Shown here: positions 7,687 through 17,369 of the stretch, one piece after another
Numbering within the stretch: position 1 is the stretch's first letter
Layout: each line of letters begins with the position of its first letter
Source of the DNA: Kushneria aurantia DSM 21353
Lineage (GTDB): Bacteria; Pseudomonadota; Gammaproteobacteria; Pseudomonadales; Halomonadaceae
Length of the DNA: 64,000 nucleotides
Assembly: GCF_000382245.1 (NCBI RefSeq)
Contig: NZ_KB907873.1
Location: forward strand, 1-64,000
Direction of reading: 5' to 3'
Made by a program: the position numbers and the translations under genes
Notes under the pieces: generated by a model
What the model saw: only the letters and a program-made list of their open reading frames with translations
Told to the model about the DNA's origin: nothing
The model's database searches: none

Positions 7687-8625
7687 ATGCCCTCGACTAC
7701 CGGCGGCAAATTCCTGATTCTCGACCCTTACAGGGATTTTGCGATGCTCCGCGGGCTCGCCTCTCGCGCCAGAATCGACATTCTGCAACTGCTGCATGAT
7801 CGCGGCCCTACCAATGTCAATCTGATCGCTGCAACACTCGCGCTACCACAATCCTCGGTCTCCTCTCATCTGACGATTCTCGAGGAGGCCGGACTTATCG
7901 AGACGTGGTCGAACAAGGGACGCAAGGGCAAACAGAAACTTTGCCGGGCCCTGCATGACGAACTGGTCATTGCTTTCGGCAACCGTGCAAGGACCGGCAG
8001 CAACAGTATCGAAGTTGCCATGCCGGTGGGGCTTTACTCGACCTATGATGTCACCGCGCCCTGTGGGCTGTGCACCACCGACAACATCGTCGGCATGCTG
8101 GATGTGCCTGAAACCTTTTTCAATCCGGAGCGCATGAAAGCGGGCCTGGTGTGGTTCACCAGCGGCTACGTCGAGTACCAGTTCCCCAATAACGCCCGTC
8201 TCACCCGTTCCGAGGTCAGTTCGCTGGAGTTCTCCATGGAACTGAGCTCGGAGGTGCCGGGCACCAATGCCGACTGGCCATCGGATATTTCGGTATCGGT
8301 CAACGGCATCGAGCTGGGCCTGTGGACCTCGCCGGGCGATTTCGGCGACCGGCGCGGCGCCCTTACCCCCTCATGGTGGAAGCTCAAGGGCTCACAGTAC
8401 GGTCTGCTCAAGCGCTGGAGCGTCAATCATCAGGGCACCTTCATCGATAGCATCAGACTTTCGGATGTCACTATTGATCAGCTACGGCTCGCCGAGCATC
8501 ACTCCATCAAGCTGCGCATCGGCGTCAACCCGAATGCCCGCCACCCCGGCGGCATCAATATTTTCGGGCGCGGCTTCGGCAATCATGACCAGGATATCGT
8601 GCTACGCCTGAACATCGTCGAATAG
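7687..8625 (+). CDS. ArsR-type transcriptional regulator with C-terminal sensor-like domain
   Basis: A 312-residue protein. Residues about 15-95 form an ArsR-like winged helix, with LASRARIDILQLL at the start and the recognition helix around LPQSSVSSHLTILEEAGLI (residues 54-72). Residues about 115-312 are a predominantly beta, Trp- and Gly-rich region resembling a carbohydrate-binding sandwich, of the kind in COG4189-type regulators linked to glycosidase genes. It has a CGLC pair but no other clear metal site, so it is probably a sugar-responsive rather than a metal-responsive regulator. It precedes the GH51 gene by about 115 bases on the same strand and shares operator half-sites with it. 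It is likely the local regulator of the arabinoside cluster; ligand and sign of control are unknown. Confidence 0.8.
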   Translation: MPSTTGGKFLILDPYRDFAMLRGLASRARIDILQLLHDRGPTNVNLIAATLALPQSSVSSHLTILEEAGLIETWSNKGRKGKQKLCRALHDELVIAFGNRARTGSNSIEVAMPVGLYSTYDVTAPCGLCTTDNIVGMLDVPETFFNPERMKAGLVWFTSGYVEYQFPNNARLTRSEVSSLEFSMELSSEVPGTNADWPSDISVSVNGIELGLWTSPGDFGDRRGALTPSWWKLKGSQYGLLKRWSVNHQGTFIDSIRLSDVTIDQLRLAEHHSIKLRIGVNPNARHPGGINIFGRGFGNHDQDIVLRLNIVE

Positions 8626-8658
8626 CGTCACCGACACGGCATTCGACCTTTGACGATG

Positions 8659-8693
8659 TTGACCCCTTTACACTCTCGGCTTTGAATATCAAA
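8659..8693 (+). promoter_or_regulatory. Putative promoter and operator of the arabinoside operon
   Basis: TTGACC (8659-8664) and TTGAAT (8682-8687), 17 bases apart, form a plausible sigma-70 promoter. The -10 overlaps TTTGAATATCAAA (8681-8693), a 13-base palindrome containing the AATATCA half-site also seen before the regulator gene; an opposite half-like TGATACT lies at 8717-8723. The overlap with the -10 fits repression by the upstream regulator. Prediction only. Confidence 0.5.
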
Positions 8694-8742
8694 AAATCGG
8701 ATAAAACCCTTTTTTCTGATACTAATGCCGGGGGCCCTTTTC

Positions 8743-10251
8743 ATGCAGATTCGTGCCAGTGTCCATCGTGACTTCACCATTGCCGTCATTGATGATCGCC
8801 TTTATTCCGCCTTCATAGAGCACATGGGTCGGGCAATCTACTCCGGCATCCATGAACCGGATCACCCGGAGGCCGACGAACGTGGTTTTCGTCGCGACGT
8901 GATGTCGCTGGTACGCGATCTGCATATCCCCACCATTCGCTACCCCGGCGGCAATTTTGTCTCCGCCTATCGCTGGGAGGATGGCGTCGGCCCCAGCGAG
9001 CAGCGCCCGGTGCGCCTTGACCTTGCCTGGCGCACCAGGGAGACCAATCAGGTTGGCATCAACGAGTTCGGCGCATGGGCCGAGAGCGCCGGTATCGATA
9101 TGATGCTGGCGGTCAATCTGGGCTCGCGTGGCCTCGAGGAGGCGCGCAATTTCGTCGAATACGTCAATCACCCCGGAGGCACCTGGTGGTCCGATCTGCG
9201 CCGCAGTCATGGCGTCGAAAACCCCTGGAATGTCAATCTCTGGTGTCTTGGCAACGAAATGGATGGCCCCTGGCAGATCGGCCACAAGGAGGCGAAGGAG
9301 TACGGCCGGCTGGCCGACGAGACCGCCAAGGCCCTGCGCGGGCTGACTCCGACGGCCGAATTCGTGGTGTGTGGCAGCTCCCACGACCACATGCCGAGTT
9401 ATCCCGACTGGGAACGGGAGGTGCTGGAGCAGTGCTACGACAACGTCGACTACATCTCGCTGCACAAGTATTTCGGCAACCGTAGCGGCGATACTCTGGA
9501 TTATTTCGCCACTATCGAGGAGACCGGGCGCTACATCCAGACGATTGCCGGCGTCATCGACTACGTCAAGGCGAAAAAGCGCTCCGCGCGGGATGTCTAC
9601 ATCTGCTTCGACGAGTGGAACGTCTGGTACCACAACCGCGACGAGGACGACCGCCGCGTTGCGCAGTGGGACTGGCCGGAGGCGCCGGCCCTGCTGGAGG
9701 AGACCTATAACTTCGAGGACGCACTGCTGGTAGCCGGCCTGATCAACGAATTCATCCGCCGCAGCGATCGCGTCCGCATTGCCTGTATCGCCCAGTTGGT
9801 CAATGTGATCGCCCCGATTCGGGCCGAGCGCGGCGGCCCGGCCTGGCGACAGACCATCTACTGGCCCTTTCAGTTCGCTTCTCGCTACGGTCGCGGCCGG
9901 GCGCTGCGCGTCGCAGTTGACGGACCGACCTACAACGCCCCGAACGCTTCCGACGTCCAGTATCTGGATATCGCCGCAGTGCATAATCCCGCCGAAGGCG
10001 CACTCACCTTCTTCATCATCAACCGCCATCTCACCGAGCCGGCCAGCCTCGATCTCGATCTGCACGGCTTTGACGGCGCGCGTCTGGACATGCACCACAG
10101 CATGAGCGGCCACGATCCGAAGGCGAGCAATGGGCCGGATCGTCCCGACCATATCGTTCCCGTGCCCGGTAACGGACTCGGTGTCGAGGATAACCGTCTC
10201 AGGGGCGAGCTGGCACCGCTCTCCTGGCACACCGTACGACTGGGGGTATAG
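8743..10251 (+). CDS. abfA: Alpha-N-arabinofuranosidase, GH51
   Basis: A retaining GH51 glycosidase of 502 residues that releases arabinofuranose from arabino-oligosaccharides. It follows Bacillus AbfA closely: FIEHMGRAIYSGIHEPDHPEA near the N terminus, the acid/base Glu in CLGNEMDGPW (about residue 172) and the nucleophile Glu in CFDEWNVWYH (about residue 291), within a TIM barrel followed by a beta-sandwich domain. No signal peptide, so it acts in the cytoplasm on imported oligosaccharides. The ATG at 8743 is preferred because GGGGG lies 8 bases upstream and homologues start there; an in-frame ATG at 8725 has no ribosome-binding site. The ABC importer genes follow, the first only 3 bases away. 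Confidence 0.95.
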   Translation: MQIRASVHRDFTIAVIDDRLYSAFIEHMGRAIYSGIHEPDHPEADERGFRRDVMSLVRDLHIPTIRYPGGNFVSAYRWEDGVGPSEQRPVRLDLAWRTRETNQVGINEFGAWAESAGIDMMLAVNLGSRGLEEARNFVEYVNHPGGTWWSDLRRSHGVENPWNVNLWCLGNEMDGPWQIGHKEAKEYGRLADETAKALRGLTPTAEFVVCGSSHDHMPSYPDWEREVLEQCYDNVDYISLHKYFGNRSGDTLDYFATIEETGRYIQTIAGVIDYVKAKKRSARDVYICFDEWNVWYHNRDEDDRRVAQWDWPEAPALLEETYNFEDALLVAGLINEFIRRSDRVRIACIAQLVNVIAPIRAERGGPAWRQTIYWPFQFASRYGRGRALRVAVDGPTYNAPNASDVQYLDIAAVHNPAEGALTFFIINRHLTEPASLDLDLHGFDGARLDMHHSMSGHDPKASNGPDRPDHIVPVPGNGLGVEDNRLRGELAPLSWHTVRLGV

Positions 10252-10254
10252 ATC

Positions 10255-11331
10255 ATGTCGGGTATCGAGCTTGCCAACGTTTCGAAATCCTTCGACACCA
10301 CCGAGGTCATCAGAGGCGTTTCGCTGACCGTCGACAAGGGCGAGCTGGGCGTTTTCGTCGGCCCTTCGGGGTGTGGTAAATCAACACTGCTGCGCATGAT
10401 CGCAGGACTGGAAGAGACCACCAGCGGCCGAATCAGCATCGGCGATCGTGACGTAACTCGCATCGAACCGGCCGAGCGTGAAGTCGCCATGGTATTTCAA
10501 TCCTACGCGCTCTATCCCCATCTCAGCGTGTTTGACAACATGGCCTTCAGTCTGCGACTTGCGCGCGCTTCGAAAGCGCAAACCCGCGACATGGTGCAGG
10601 AAGCGGCACGTATTCTGCAGCTCGAGGAGCACCTCGACAAGAAACCGGCTCAGCTCTCCGGCGGTCAACGCCAGCGCGTGGCGATCGGCCGCGCCATTGT
10701 TCGCCAGCCGAAAGTATTTCTGTTCGACGAACCCCTCTCCAACCTCGACGCCGAGCTGCGCGTTCAGATGCGCCTCGAACTGGCACGCCTGCACCGCCGC
10801 ATTGGCGCCACCATGATCTATGTGACCCATGACCAGGTCGAGGCGATGACGCTGGCAGACAGGATCTTCGTTCTGCGCAACGGCATGGTCCAGCAACAGG
10901 GCGCGCCACTGGAACTCTACAACGACCCCGATAACCGCTTCATCGGCGGCTTCATCGGCTCTCCTGCAATGAATTTCCTCGACGGCCACGTCACTGCACA
11001 GAACGACGCAGGTATTGAAGTCGCCGTCGACGGCGCCGACGGGCAGCGGCTGCACGCCCGGCTGGCGTCGAAACGCGTTACCGGCGACAGGGTCACGCTG
11101 GGCCTGCGCCCCGAACATCTGCACCCCAATGCCGATGGGCTGCGCGTTCGCATGGAGATGGTGGAGGCGCTCGGCGGTGTCTCCTACCTGCATACCCGTA
11201 CCCCTGATGGCACCGAGCTGGTGGTCGAATATCGCGGCGCGCAACCGCCTGCCGACAGTACCGGGATCGCAGTCGGTATCGATCCGGCCAACGTGGTGGT
11301 GTTCGATTCGCAGGGGCGGCGACTGAGATAG
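10255..11331 (+). CDS. Sugar ABC transporter ATP-binding protein (UgpC/MsmK type)
   Basis: A 358-residue CUT1-family ATPase. The nucleotide-binding domain shows Walker A GPSGCGKS (36-43), Q-loop FQSYALYPHL (81-90), signature LSGGQ (134-138), Walker B FLFDEP (155-160) and the switch His in THD (192). Residues about 240-358 form the MalK-like C-terminal OB/TOBE region (GLRPEHL). It powers the permease pair encoded at 12724-14438. The start codon lies three bases after the GH51 stop, indicating one operon. The substrate is inferred to be arabinosides from the neighbours. Confidence 0.95.
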   Translation: MSGIELANVSKSFDTTEVIRGVSLTVDKGELGVFVGPSGCGKSTLLRMIAGLEETTSGRISIGDRDVTRIEPAEREVAMVFQSYALYPHLSVFDNMAFSLRLARASKAQTRDMVQEAARILQLEEHLDKKPAQLSGGQRQRVAIGRAIVRQPKVFLFDEPLSNLDAELRVQMRLELARLHRRIGATMIYVTHDQVEAMTLADRIFVLRNGMVQQQGAPLELYNDPDNRFIGGFIGSPAMNFLDGHVTAQNDAGIEVAVDGADGQRLHARLASKRVTGDRVTLGLRPEHLHPNADGLRVRMEMVEALGGVSYLHTRTPDGTELVVEYRGAQPPADSTGIAVGIDPANVVVFDSQGRRLR

Positions 11332-11379
11332 GCACAGGACCGCAGCACAGGGCCTCCAAACGAGAAAAGGAGAAGGACA

Positions 11380-12666
11380 ATGATATTCCTACGCAAGCGC
11401 ATCATGGCTATCGCTCTGGCCTCCATGATTCTTCCCGGCACTGTATTCGCGCAGCAGCACATCAGTTGGTGGGACTTTTTCGTCGGCGGCGACGGCGTGC
11501 GTATGAAGGCACTGACCTCACAGTTCAACGACGAGCATGCGGACATCAATATCGATGCGACATCGCTTGAGTGGGGCGTCCCCTTCTACACCAAGGTGCG
11601 CACCTCGGTAGCGATCGGCCAGGGACCCGATATCATGTCGTGGCACCTGTCGCGGCTGCCGCTGGGCCTCGAAGAGGGCGTCCTGAGCCCGATCACCGAC
11701 CATGATCTCGAGGTAGCAGGGCTATCCAGGAGTGATTTCTTCCCGCATGCCATCGAGGCGGCCAGCGGTCCCGACGGTCAGCTCTACGCGGTACCCTTCG
11801 ATATTCACGCGCTGGTGCTCTATTACAACAAGCGCTATCTGCAGGGAACCGATTATCTCGATGCCAGCGGCAGACTGACCGGCATTGACAGTCTCGAGGA
11901 TTTCGAATCCGCCATGGCGGCGGCGGCCCGCAACGGGTCGCGGGTACCGCTCTCCTATGGCACCTCCGAAGACGCCCCGGTCTTTCGCATCTTTTTCACG
12001 CTGCTCAAACAGATGGGAGGCATCCTGATCTCACCCGATGGAGAGATCCTGCCCGGCGACAGCACGGCAAAGGCAACCCGGGCTATCGAAATCATGACCC
12101 ACTGGTTTGATGAGGGCTGGCAGCCGGAGCAGACCAGTTATGAAGCCTCGGTGGCGCTGTTCACCTCCGGCGAGGCGGCCTTCATGCTCAACGGCGTCTG
12201 GGAGGTGCCCACCGTCAAGGATCTCGCGGCGAGCGGTAAACTCGGCTTTGACTGGGGAGTGGTGCAGGTTCCCATGCTGCTCGACCAGCCGGCCAGCTGG
12301 GCCGACAGCCACGCCTTTGCCATCCCCGCCAACGCGCGCAACCCGATGTCGCCGCAAAAACGCGAAGCGGTCATGACAGCCATCGGCTGGATGGAGCGGC
12401 ACTCACTGGAATGGGCCGGTGCCGGTCATATCCCTGCCTACAAGCCGGTTGCCGAGAGTAGCGAATTTCAGCAGATGGAACCCAATGCGACCTACAGCGC
12501 ACTGGTCGACACCGCCATGTATGACCCGCGCTCGCCGATCGCCGGCGTGGCATCGCCGGTCTACGACGCCGCCGTCAATATCCTGGCGCCAGCCATCAAT
12601 GGCTATCTATCGCCCGAGCAGGCCATCGCACAGTTCAAATCCGAGTTGCAGTCGCGTCAGCGCTGA
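11380..12666 (+). CDS. Extracellular sugar-binding protein of the ABC importer
   Basis: A 428-residue family 1 solute-binding protein. It has a classic Sec signal peptide (basic MIFLRKR, hydrophobic core, probable cut after VFA at residue 24) and then ISWWDFFVGGDG, the typical first strand of CUT1 binding proteins. It should bind an oligosaccharide in the periplasm and deliver it to the permeases. AGGAG-like GGAGAAGG sits just upstream of the ATG. There is no lipobox, so it is a free periplasmic protein, as expected for a Gram-negative. A strong stem-loop follows the stop codon. Confidence 0.93.
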   Translation: MIFLRKRIMAIALASMILPGTVFAQQHISWWDFFVGGDGVRMKALTSQFNDEHADINIDATSLEWGVPFYTKVRTSVAIGQGPDIMSWHLSRLPLGLEEGVLSPITDHDLEVAGLSRSDFFPHAIEAASGPDGQLYAVPFDIHALVLYYNKRYLQGTDYLDASGRLTGIDSLEDFESAMAAAARNGSRVPLSYGTSEDAPVFRIFFTLLKQMGGILISPDGEILPGDSTAKATRAIEIMTHWFDEGWQPEQTSYEASVALFTSGEAAFMLNGVWEVPTVKDLAASGKLGFDWGVVQVPMLLDQPASWADSHAFAIPANARNPMSPQKREAVMTAIGWMERHSLEWAGAGHIPAYKPVAESSEFQQMEPNATYSALVDTAMYDPRSPIAGVASPVYDAAVNILAPAINGYLSPEQAIAQFKSELQSRQR

Positions 12667-12674
12667 TACCACAT

Positions 12675-12704
12675 CTGCCGCACGCTCCTGCGAGCGTGCG
12701 GCAG
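12675..12704 (+). promoter_or_regulatory. Intercistronic stem-loop between binding protein and permease genes
   Basis: A perfect 13-bp stem (CTGCCGCACGCTC and its complement) with a 4-nt loop lies in the 57-base gap. No T-run follows, so it is probably not a full terminator. Hairpins in this position, as between malE and malF, stabilise the upstream mRNA and raise the level of binding protein over permease. Confidence 0.75.
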
Positions 12705-12723
12705 CGCGCCGGGAGACAGAAAG

Positions 12724-13611
12724 ATGACCATGATCCACAACCGTCGCCGACACTATCTCGTTGCAGCCAGCCTGGTTGCCCCCTTTATGGTGATCCTTGC
12801 GCTGGTCTTTCTCTACCCCGCCATCCGGATGGTAGCGCTGAGTTTCACCAACGGCCCTCTGATCGGTGCCGGAGACTGGGTCGGACTGGACAACTATCGG
12901 CGCCTGTTGAGCGACAACCTCTTCTACACCTCGCTGAAAAACAACGGCTACTTCATCGTCCTTACCGTATTGCCGACGACTCTGCTGGCGCTCGCCATCG
13001 CACTGATGATCAACCGCCTTTCAGGGCGGCTACAGGCCACCATGCTGGCGCTGTTCTTTCTTCCCTATATTCTGCCGGTGTCGGTGGTCACCCAGATCTG
13101 GAGCTGGATGCTCGATTTCCAGTTCGGCATCGTGCAACCCCTGCTGGCCTTCATTACCGGCAAGCCGATCCCCGTATTCCGTAATCCACACTGGGTGATG
13201 CCGATGGTGGCACTGGTCACTATCTGGTGGACCAACGGTTTCAACGTACTGCTTTTTATCGCCGGCCTGCGCAACATCCCTGTCGACCTATTCGAGGCGG
13301 CGTCGCTGGACGGCGCCAGCCGTCGCCAGAAGTTTTGCCGAATTACCTGGCCCTTGCTGTGGCCGGTCACGGCGCTGGTACTCACCCTGCAGTTGATTCT
13401 TCAGCTCAAGATATTCGATCAGGTCTATCTGATGAGCCAGGGCGGCCCCTTCAACTCCTCCTATGTACTGCTGTTGATGGTCTATCGCGAGGCCTTCCAG
13501 CTCAACAACGGCGGCTACGCCTCCGCCGTGGCGCTGGTGTTGTTCGTGCTGATCATGGTGGTTTCCGTCCTGCAGTTTCAACTCCTGCGGCTGGGAGGAG
13601 GAAAGCGATGA
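12724..13611 (+). CDS. Sugar ABC transporter permease (MalF-like)
   Basis: A 295-residue inner-membrane protein with six predicted spans (the first at about residues 15-37) and the CUT1 EAA motif DLFEAASLDGASRRQKF at about residues 189-205, where the coupling helix contacts the ATPase. A ribosome-binding site GGGAGA precedes the ATG. The 3' end overlaps the next permease by 4 bases (ATGA). It pairs with the following permease to form the heterodimeric channel. Confidence 0.93.
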   Translation: MTMIHNRRRHYLVAASLVAPFMVILALVFLYPAIRMVALSFTNGPLIGAGDWVGLDNYRRLLSDNLFYTSLKNNGYFIVLTVLPTTLLALAIALMINRLSGRLQATMLALFFLPYILPVSVVTQIWSWMLDFQFGIVQPLLAFITGKPIPVFRNPHWVMPMVALVTIWWTNGFNVLLFIAGLRNIPVDLFEAASLDGASRRQKFCRITWPLLWPVTALVLTLQLILQLKIFDQVYLMSQGGPFNSSYVLLLMVYREAFQLNNGGYASAVALVLFVLIMVVSVLQFQLLRLGGGKR

Positions 13612-14438
13612 CCCGCACGAGAAAAATCGAAAATGCCTGCCTGACGGCGATAACAATGGCGGCGGCCGTCCTGTGGATCTTTCCGCTCTACTGGGCACTG
13701 GTCACCTCACTGCGCAGCGAGGATCACGTCGTCAGCCGCAACGCCGGGCTGCTGCCCGATCAATTCAACCTGTCCGCCTATATCGATGCCATCTTCAATA
13801 CGCAGCTTGTCACCTGGTATATCAACTCCATCGTCACCGCGCTGATCATTACGCTGCTGGTGATCGTCTCCGGCATGATGTGCGCCTACGCCCTTTCGCA
13901 GATGCGCTTTCCCGGGCGGCGCCTGCTCTATGTGGTGGTACTGGCCAGTTTCATGGTGCCGAGCCAGGCGCTGGTCGTTACCCAGTTCATCCTTATGGAT
14001 CAGCTCGATCTTATCGACAGCTGGGCCGGTATCATCCTGCCGCAGCTGATCGTGCCGGTGGTCATCATCGTCTACAAGCAGTTTTTCGACGCCGTGCCCG
14101 GGGAGATGCGCGAGGCGGTGGTACTGGACGGCGGTGGCGACTACACCCTGCTCTTCCGGGTCTATCTGCCGCTCAACCGTGGGATCACCACGGCGCTGGC
14201 GATCATCACCTTCATCATGGCCTGGAATCAGTTCTTCTGGCCGTTTCTGGTGGTCAACAGCGAAGCGATGATGACCATTCCTGTCGGTATTACCCAGGTC
14301 AACGATGCTTTCGGCGTGCGCTACGCGCGGTTGATGGCAGTGGCGTTACTGGCGGCGATGCCGGTCGCGCTGGCCTATCTGATCTTCCAGCGCCGGGTTA
14401 CCGAGGCAGTGATGATCTCATCAGGGGTCAAGGGCTGA
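13608..14438 (+). CDS. Sugar ABC transporter permease (MalG-like)
   Basis: A 276-residue protein with six membrane spans and an EAA loop GEMREAVVLDGGGDYTLLF in the second half, typical of MalG-type CUT1 permeases. The start ATG at 13608 overlaps the preceding stop (ATGA) and follows GGAGGAGG. The reading frame is open upstream of this, but that part is out-of-frame antisense to nothing and overlaps the first permease, so it is not coding. Last gene of the operon; no regulator or second glycosidase follows. Confidence 0.93.
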   Translation: MTRTRKIENACLTAITMAAAVLWIFPLYWALVTSLRSEDHVVSRNAGLLPDQFNLSAYIDAIFNTQLVTWYINSIVTALIITLLVIVSGMMCAYALSQMRFPGRRLLYVVVLASFMVPSQALVVTQFILMDQLDLIDSWAGIILPQLIVPVVIIVYKQFFDAVPGEMREAVVLDGGGDYTLLFRVYLPLNRGITTALAIITFIMAWNQFFWPFLVVNSEAMMTIPVGITQVNDAFGVRYARLMAVALLAAMPVALAYLIFQRRVTEAVMISSGVKG

Positions 14439-14493
14439 CCGGGGGCGAGAAGGCGCCTTTATTTGCAAGCGCCCTCAACGATCGCCGGCACCC

Positions 14494-16038
14494 TCACGCC
14501 TCGGGCCAGCTGTGGCGCTCGACCACCTCGTCATCCTCGACCGATTCGAGATGCACCGGAAAGCCCCACAACTGATGCAGATAGCGCAGCACCGGTGCCA
14601 GCGAGGCGTCGAGTTCGCGCCGGTCACGACGCTGGTGGCGCAGGGTCAGCGAGCGATCGCCGTGAACGTCTGCCGCCCACACCTGAATATCGGGCTCGCG
14701 CTGGCCCAGGGCGTACTGCGCCGACAGCGCTTCGCGTACCCGGCGATAGCCGCGCTCGTCGTGAATGGCGTCGATCTCGATCATGTCGTCCTGGTCGTCA
14801 TCGACGATCGCGAACAGGTGCAGATCGCGCATCACCTGCGGCGACAGGAATTGCTGGATAAAGGATTCGTCCTTGAAGTTCTGCATGGCGAAGTGCACCG
14901 TCTCCAGCCAGTCACTGCCCGCCGTGTCGGGGAACCAGCGGCGATCCTCTTCTGTTGGCGTTTCGCAGATACGGCGAATGTCGCTGAACATGGCAAAGCC
15001 CAGCGCATAGGGGTTGAGGCCGCTGTAGTACGGGCTGTCGAAAGGCGGCTGCGCCACCACCGCGGTGTGCGACTGCAGAAACTCCAGCATTACCCCTTCA
15101 TCGATCAGCTTGTCATCGTAGAGCCGGTGCATGATCTGATAGTGCCAGAAAGTCGCCCAGCCCTCGTTCATCACCTGGGTCTGGCGCTGCGGGTAGAAAT
15201 ACTGCGCCAGCTTGCGCACGATGCGCACGATCTCGCGCTGCCAGGGGGCCAGCAGCGGCGCGTTCTTTTCGATGAAATAGAGCAGATTCTCCTGCGGCTC
15301 GGCGGGGTAGCGTGGCCGGTCGCGCAGCCCCAGCGGGTCGTCACCGGCGGGGGCGCGCTGCTCCCGCGGCGCCTGCGGAATGGTGCTCCACAGGGTATTG
15401 AGCTGCTGCTGCAGATAGGCCTCGCGCTCCTGCTGGCGGCGGCTCTCCTCCTCGGCGGAGATCGGCGAGGGGCGCTTGTAGCGGTCGACGCCGTGGTTCT
15501 GCAGGGCGTGGCAGGCGTCCAGCAGCTGCTCCACGGCATCGACGCCGTGGCGCTCCTCGCACTCCGCCACGTAGCGCCGGGCAAATACCAGATAGTCGAC
15601 GATCGCCGAGGCGTCGGTCCAGGCGCGGAACAGATAGTTACCCTTGAAAAAGGAGTTGTGGCCGTGGCAAGCGTGGGCCATGACCAGAATCTGCATCATC
15701 AGGGTGTTCTCTTCCATCAGATAGGCGATGCAGGGGTCGGAATTGATCACCAGCTCGTAGGCCAGACCCATCTGGCCGCGCCGGTAGGCCTGCTCGACGG
15801 AGAGAAACTGCTTGCCGAACGACCAGTGGCTGTACCCCACCGGCATACCGATGCTGGAGTAGGCGTCCATCATCTGTTCGGAGGTGATGATCTCGATCTG
15901 GTTGGGGTAGATGTCCAGCCCGAACTCGCCGGCGATGCGATTGATCTCGCGCTCATAGTACTCGAGATCGGCAAACGACCAGTCGGAGCCGCGGGCGTGG
16001 TACTCCTCGTCGTGAATCGCGCTGACGCTGTCGCTCAT
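14494..16038 (-). CDS. SpoVR family protein (YcgB-like)
   Basis: A 514-residue SpoVR/YcgB protein. Recognisable blocks include [11 protein letters not shown] (after about residue 60), an [17 protein letters not shown] segment, [19 protein letters not shown] in the middle and [18 protein letters not shown] beyond it. Biochemical function is unknown in Gram-negatives; the name comes from Bacillus spore cortex formation. Its start overlaps the DUF444 stop by 4 bases, and the PrkA gene precedes, giving the widely conserved prkA-DUF444-spoVR trio linked to stress and starvation. The HEVGxxxH-like histidine clusters hint at metal binding but this is not shown. Confidence 0.93.
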   Translation of the reverse strand: MSDSVSAIHDEEYHARGSDWSFADLEYYEREINRIAGEFGLDIYPNQIEIITSEQMMDAYSSIGMPVGYSHWSFGKQFLSVEQAYRRGQMGLAYELVINSDPCIAYLMEENTLMMQILVMAHACHGHNSFFKGNYLFRAWTDASAIVDYLVFARRYVAECEERHGVDAVEQLLDACHALQNHGVDRYKRPSPISAEEESRRQQEREAYLQQQLNTLWSTIPQAPREQRAPAGDDPLGLRDRPRYPAEPQENLLYFIEKNAPLLAPWQREIVRIVRKLAQYFYPQRQTQVMNEGWATFWHYQIMHRLYDDKLIDEGVMLEFLQSHTAVVAQPPFDSPYYSGLNPYALGFAMFSDIRRICETPTEEDRRWFPDTAGSDWLETVHFAMQNFKDESFIQQFLSPQVMRDLHLFAIVDDDQDDMIEIDAIHDERGYRRVREALSAQYALGQREPDIQVWAADVHGDRSLTLRHQRRDRRELDASLAPVLRYLHQLWGFPVHLESVEDDEVVERHSWPEA

Positions 16039-17330
16039 GCTCCACTCCCCTCTTCGCGGCTGCGAAACAGCTCGCGAAAGACCGGATAGATGTCGCCGGG
16101 CTCGACGATACGGCGCATCGCAAAGCGCTCCTCGAAGCGCGCCTGAACCCGCTCGTACTCCTCCCACAGCGCCTGATGGGCGTGGGGCGTAATCTCCACG
16201 TAGGCGTAGTACTGCAGCTGCGGCATCAGGGTCTGCTCCAGCAGCTCGCGGCAGCGAATCGAGTCGTCGTCCCAGTTGTCGCCGTCGCTCGCCTGGGCGA
16301 CGTAGAGGTTCCACTGCGCCGGCGGATAGCGCTCGGCGATCACCTGCGAGAGCAGATCGAGCGCACTGGAGACGATGGTGCCACCGGTTTCGCGGGAGTA
16401 GAAAAACTCCTCCTCGTCCACCTCGCGCGCCGCGGTATGATGGCGAATGAAGACCAGCTCGACACGCTCGTATTCGCGCTCGAGAAAGAGATAGAGCAGC
16501 AGAAAGAAGCGCTTGGCGATGTCCTTGTGGTTCTGGGTCATGGAGCCGGAGACGTCCATGACGCAGAACATCACCGCCCGGTTGGAGGGCTGCGGCTGGT
16601 CGATGAGGTTGTTGTAGCGCAGGTCATAGGTGTCGATGAAGGGCACCGCCGCCAACCGCCGCTCAAGGCGCGCGATCTCCTCCTTCAGTTCGCGAATGCA
16701 CTGCGGATTGCGCAGCACCGGGTCCTTGCGCTCCTCCTCTTCCAGCGCCTGCTGCGCTTCCAGCAGCGCCCGCTTGATCGGCGCGCGCATGGCGATACGC
16801 CGCGCCTGGGCCTCGCGCATCGAGCGCACGATATTCATCCGTGCCGGCACCCCCTGACGCGACACGCCGGCGCGCACCGGCCGCTGCTCCTCGACCTCGG
16901 CCAGTTGCTTGCGCACCAGGTGCGGCAGTTCGAGGCCGTCGAAGATGAAGCCGAGGAACTCCTCGCGAGAGAGCGTGAAGGCGAACTCGTCGACCCCTTC
17001 CCCCTGTCGGGAGGCATTGCCCTCGCCGCTGCCGCTACCACCGCCACGGCCGCCCGGGCGGCGCAGCCGGTCGCCCTCGACGAACTCGCGGTTGCCGGGG
17101 CTGACGATAGTCCGTCGGCCACTGTTGCCGTGTCGAAACACCGGCTCGGAGATATCGCGGCCGGGGATGCTGACCTTCTCGCCACGCTCGATGTCGGTAA
17201 TCGAACGGCGGTTGATGGCCTCCTCCACCGAGCGCTTGATGTGTTTGCGGTAACGGCGAATGAAACGCTGGCGGTTGACCGCACTCTTGTGCCGCGCGTT
17301 ACGCCGTCGATCGATGAAATAACTCAACAC
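16035..17330 (-). CDS. DUF444 / UPF0229 family protein (YeaH-like, vWA-type)
   Basis: A 431-residue protein of the YeaH family. The first 70 residues are strongly basic, followed by a Gly/Arg-rich linker (about 92-108). A von Willebrand A-like domain begins around residue 250, with the MIDAS-type motif DVSGSM at 259-264. YeaH is thought to work with the PrkA/YeaG kinase in adaptation to nutrient stress. It sits between prkA (39-base gap) and spoVR (4-base overlap), so the three are probably cotranscribed. Confidence 0.93.
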   Translation of the reverse strand: MLSYFIDRRRNARHKSAVNRQRFIRRYRKHIKRSVEEAINRRSITDIERGEKVSIPGRDISEPVFRHGNSGRRTIVSPGNREFVEGDRLRRPGGRGGGSGSGEGNASRQGEGVDEFAFTLSREEFLGFIFDGLELPHLVRKQLAEVEEQRPVRAGVSRQGVPARMNIVRSMREAQARRIAMRAPIKRALLEAQQALEEEERKDPVLRNPQCIRELKEEIARLERRLAAVPFIDTYDLRYNNLIDQPQPSNRAVMFCVMDVSGSMTQNHKDIAKRFFLLLYLFLEREYERVELVFIRHHTAAREVDEEEFFYSRETGGTIVSSALDLLSQVIAERYPPAQWNLYVAQASDGDNWDDDSIRCRELLEQTLMPQLQYYAYVEITPHAHQALWEEYERVQARFEERFAMRRIVEPGDIYPVFRELFRSREEGSGA

Positions 17331-17369
17331 GCACCTCCTTGCAGGCCAGGCGGATGCCGCTATGGCGGC

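Noticed and set aside
8722-10230. 502-codon minus-strand open frame
   Set aside because: Antisense to the GH51 gene, whose catalytic residues are intact.
6219-14438. Genomic island at the tRNA-Leu array
   Set aside because: No integrase, no direct repeat of the tRNA 3' end beyond the tandem tRNAs, no GC shift apparent by eye; operon looks host-adapted.
14512-16089. 525-codon plus-strand open frame
   Set aside because: Antisense to the SpoVR gene, which has clear family motifs.
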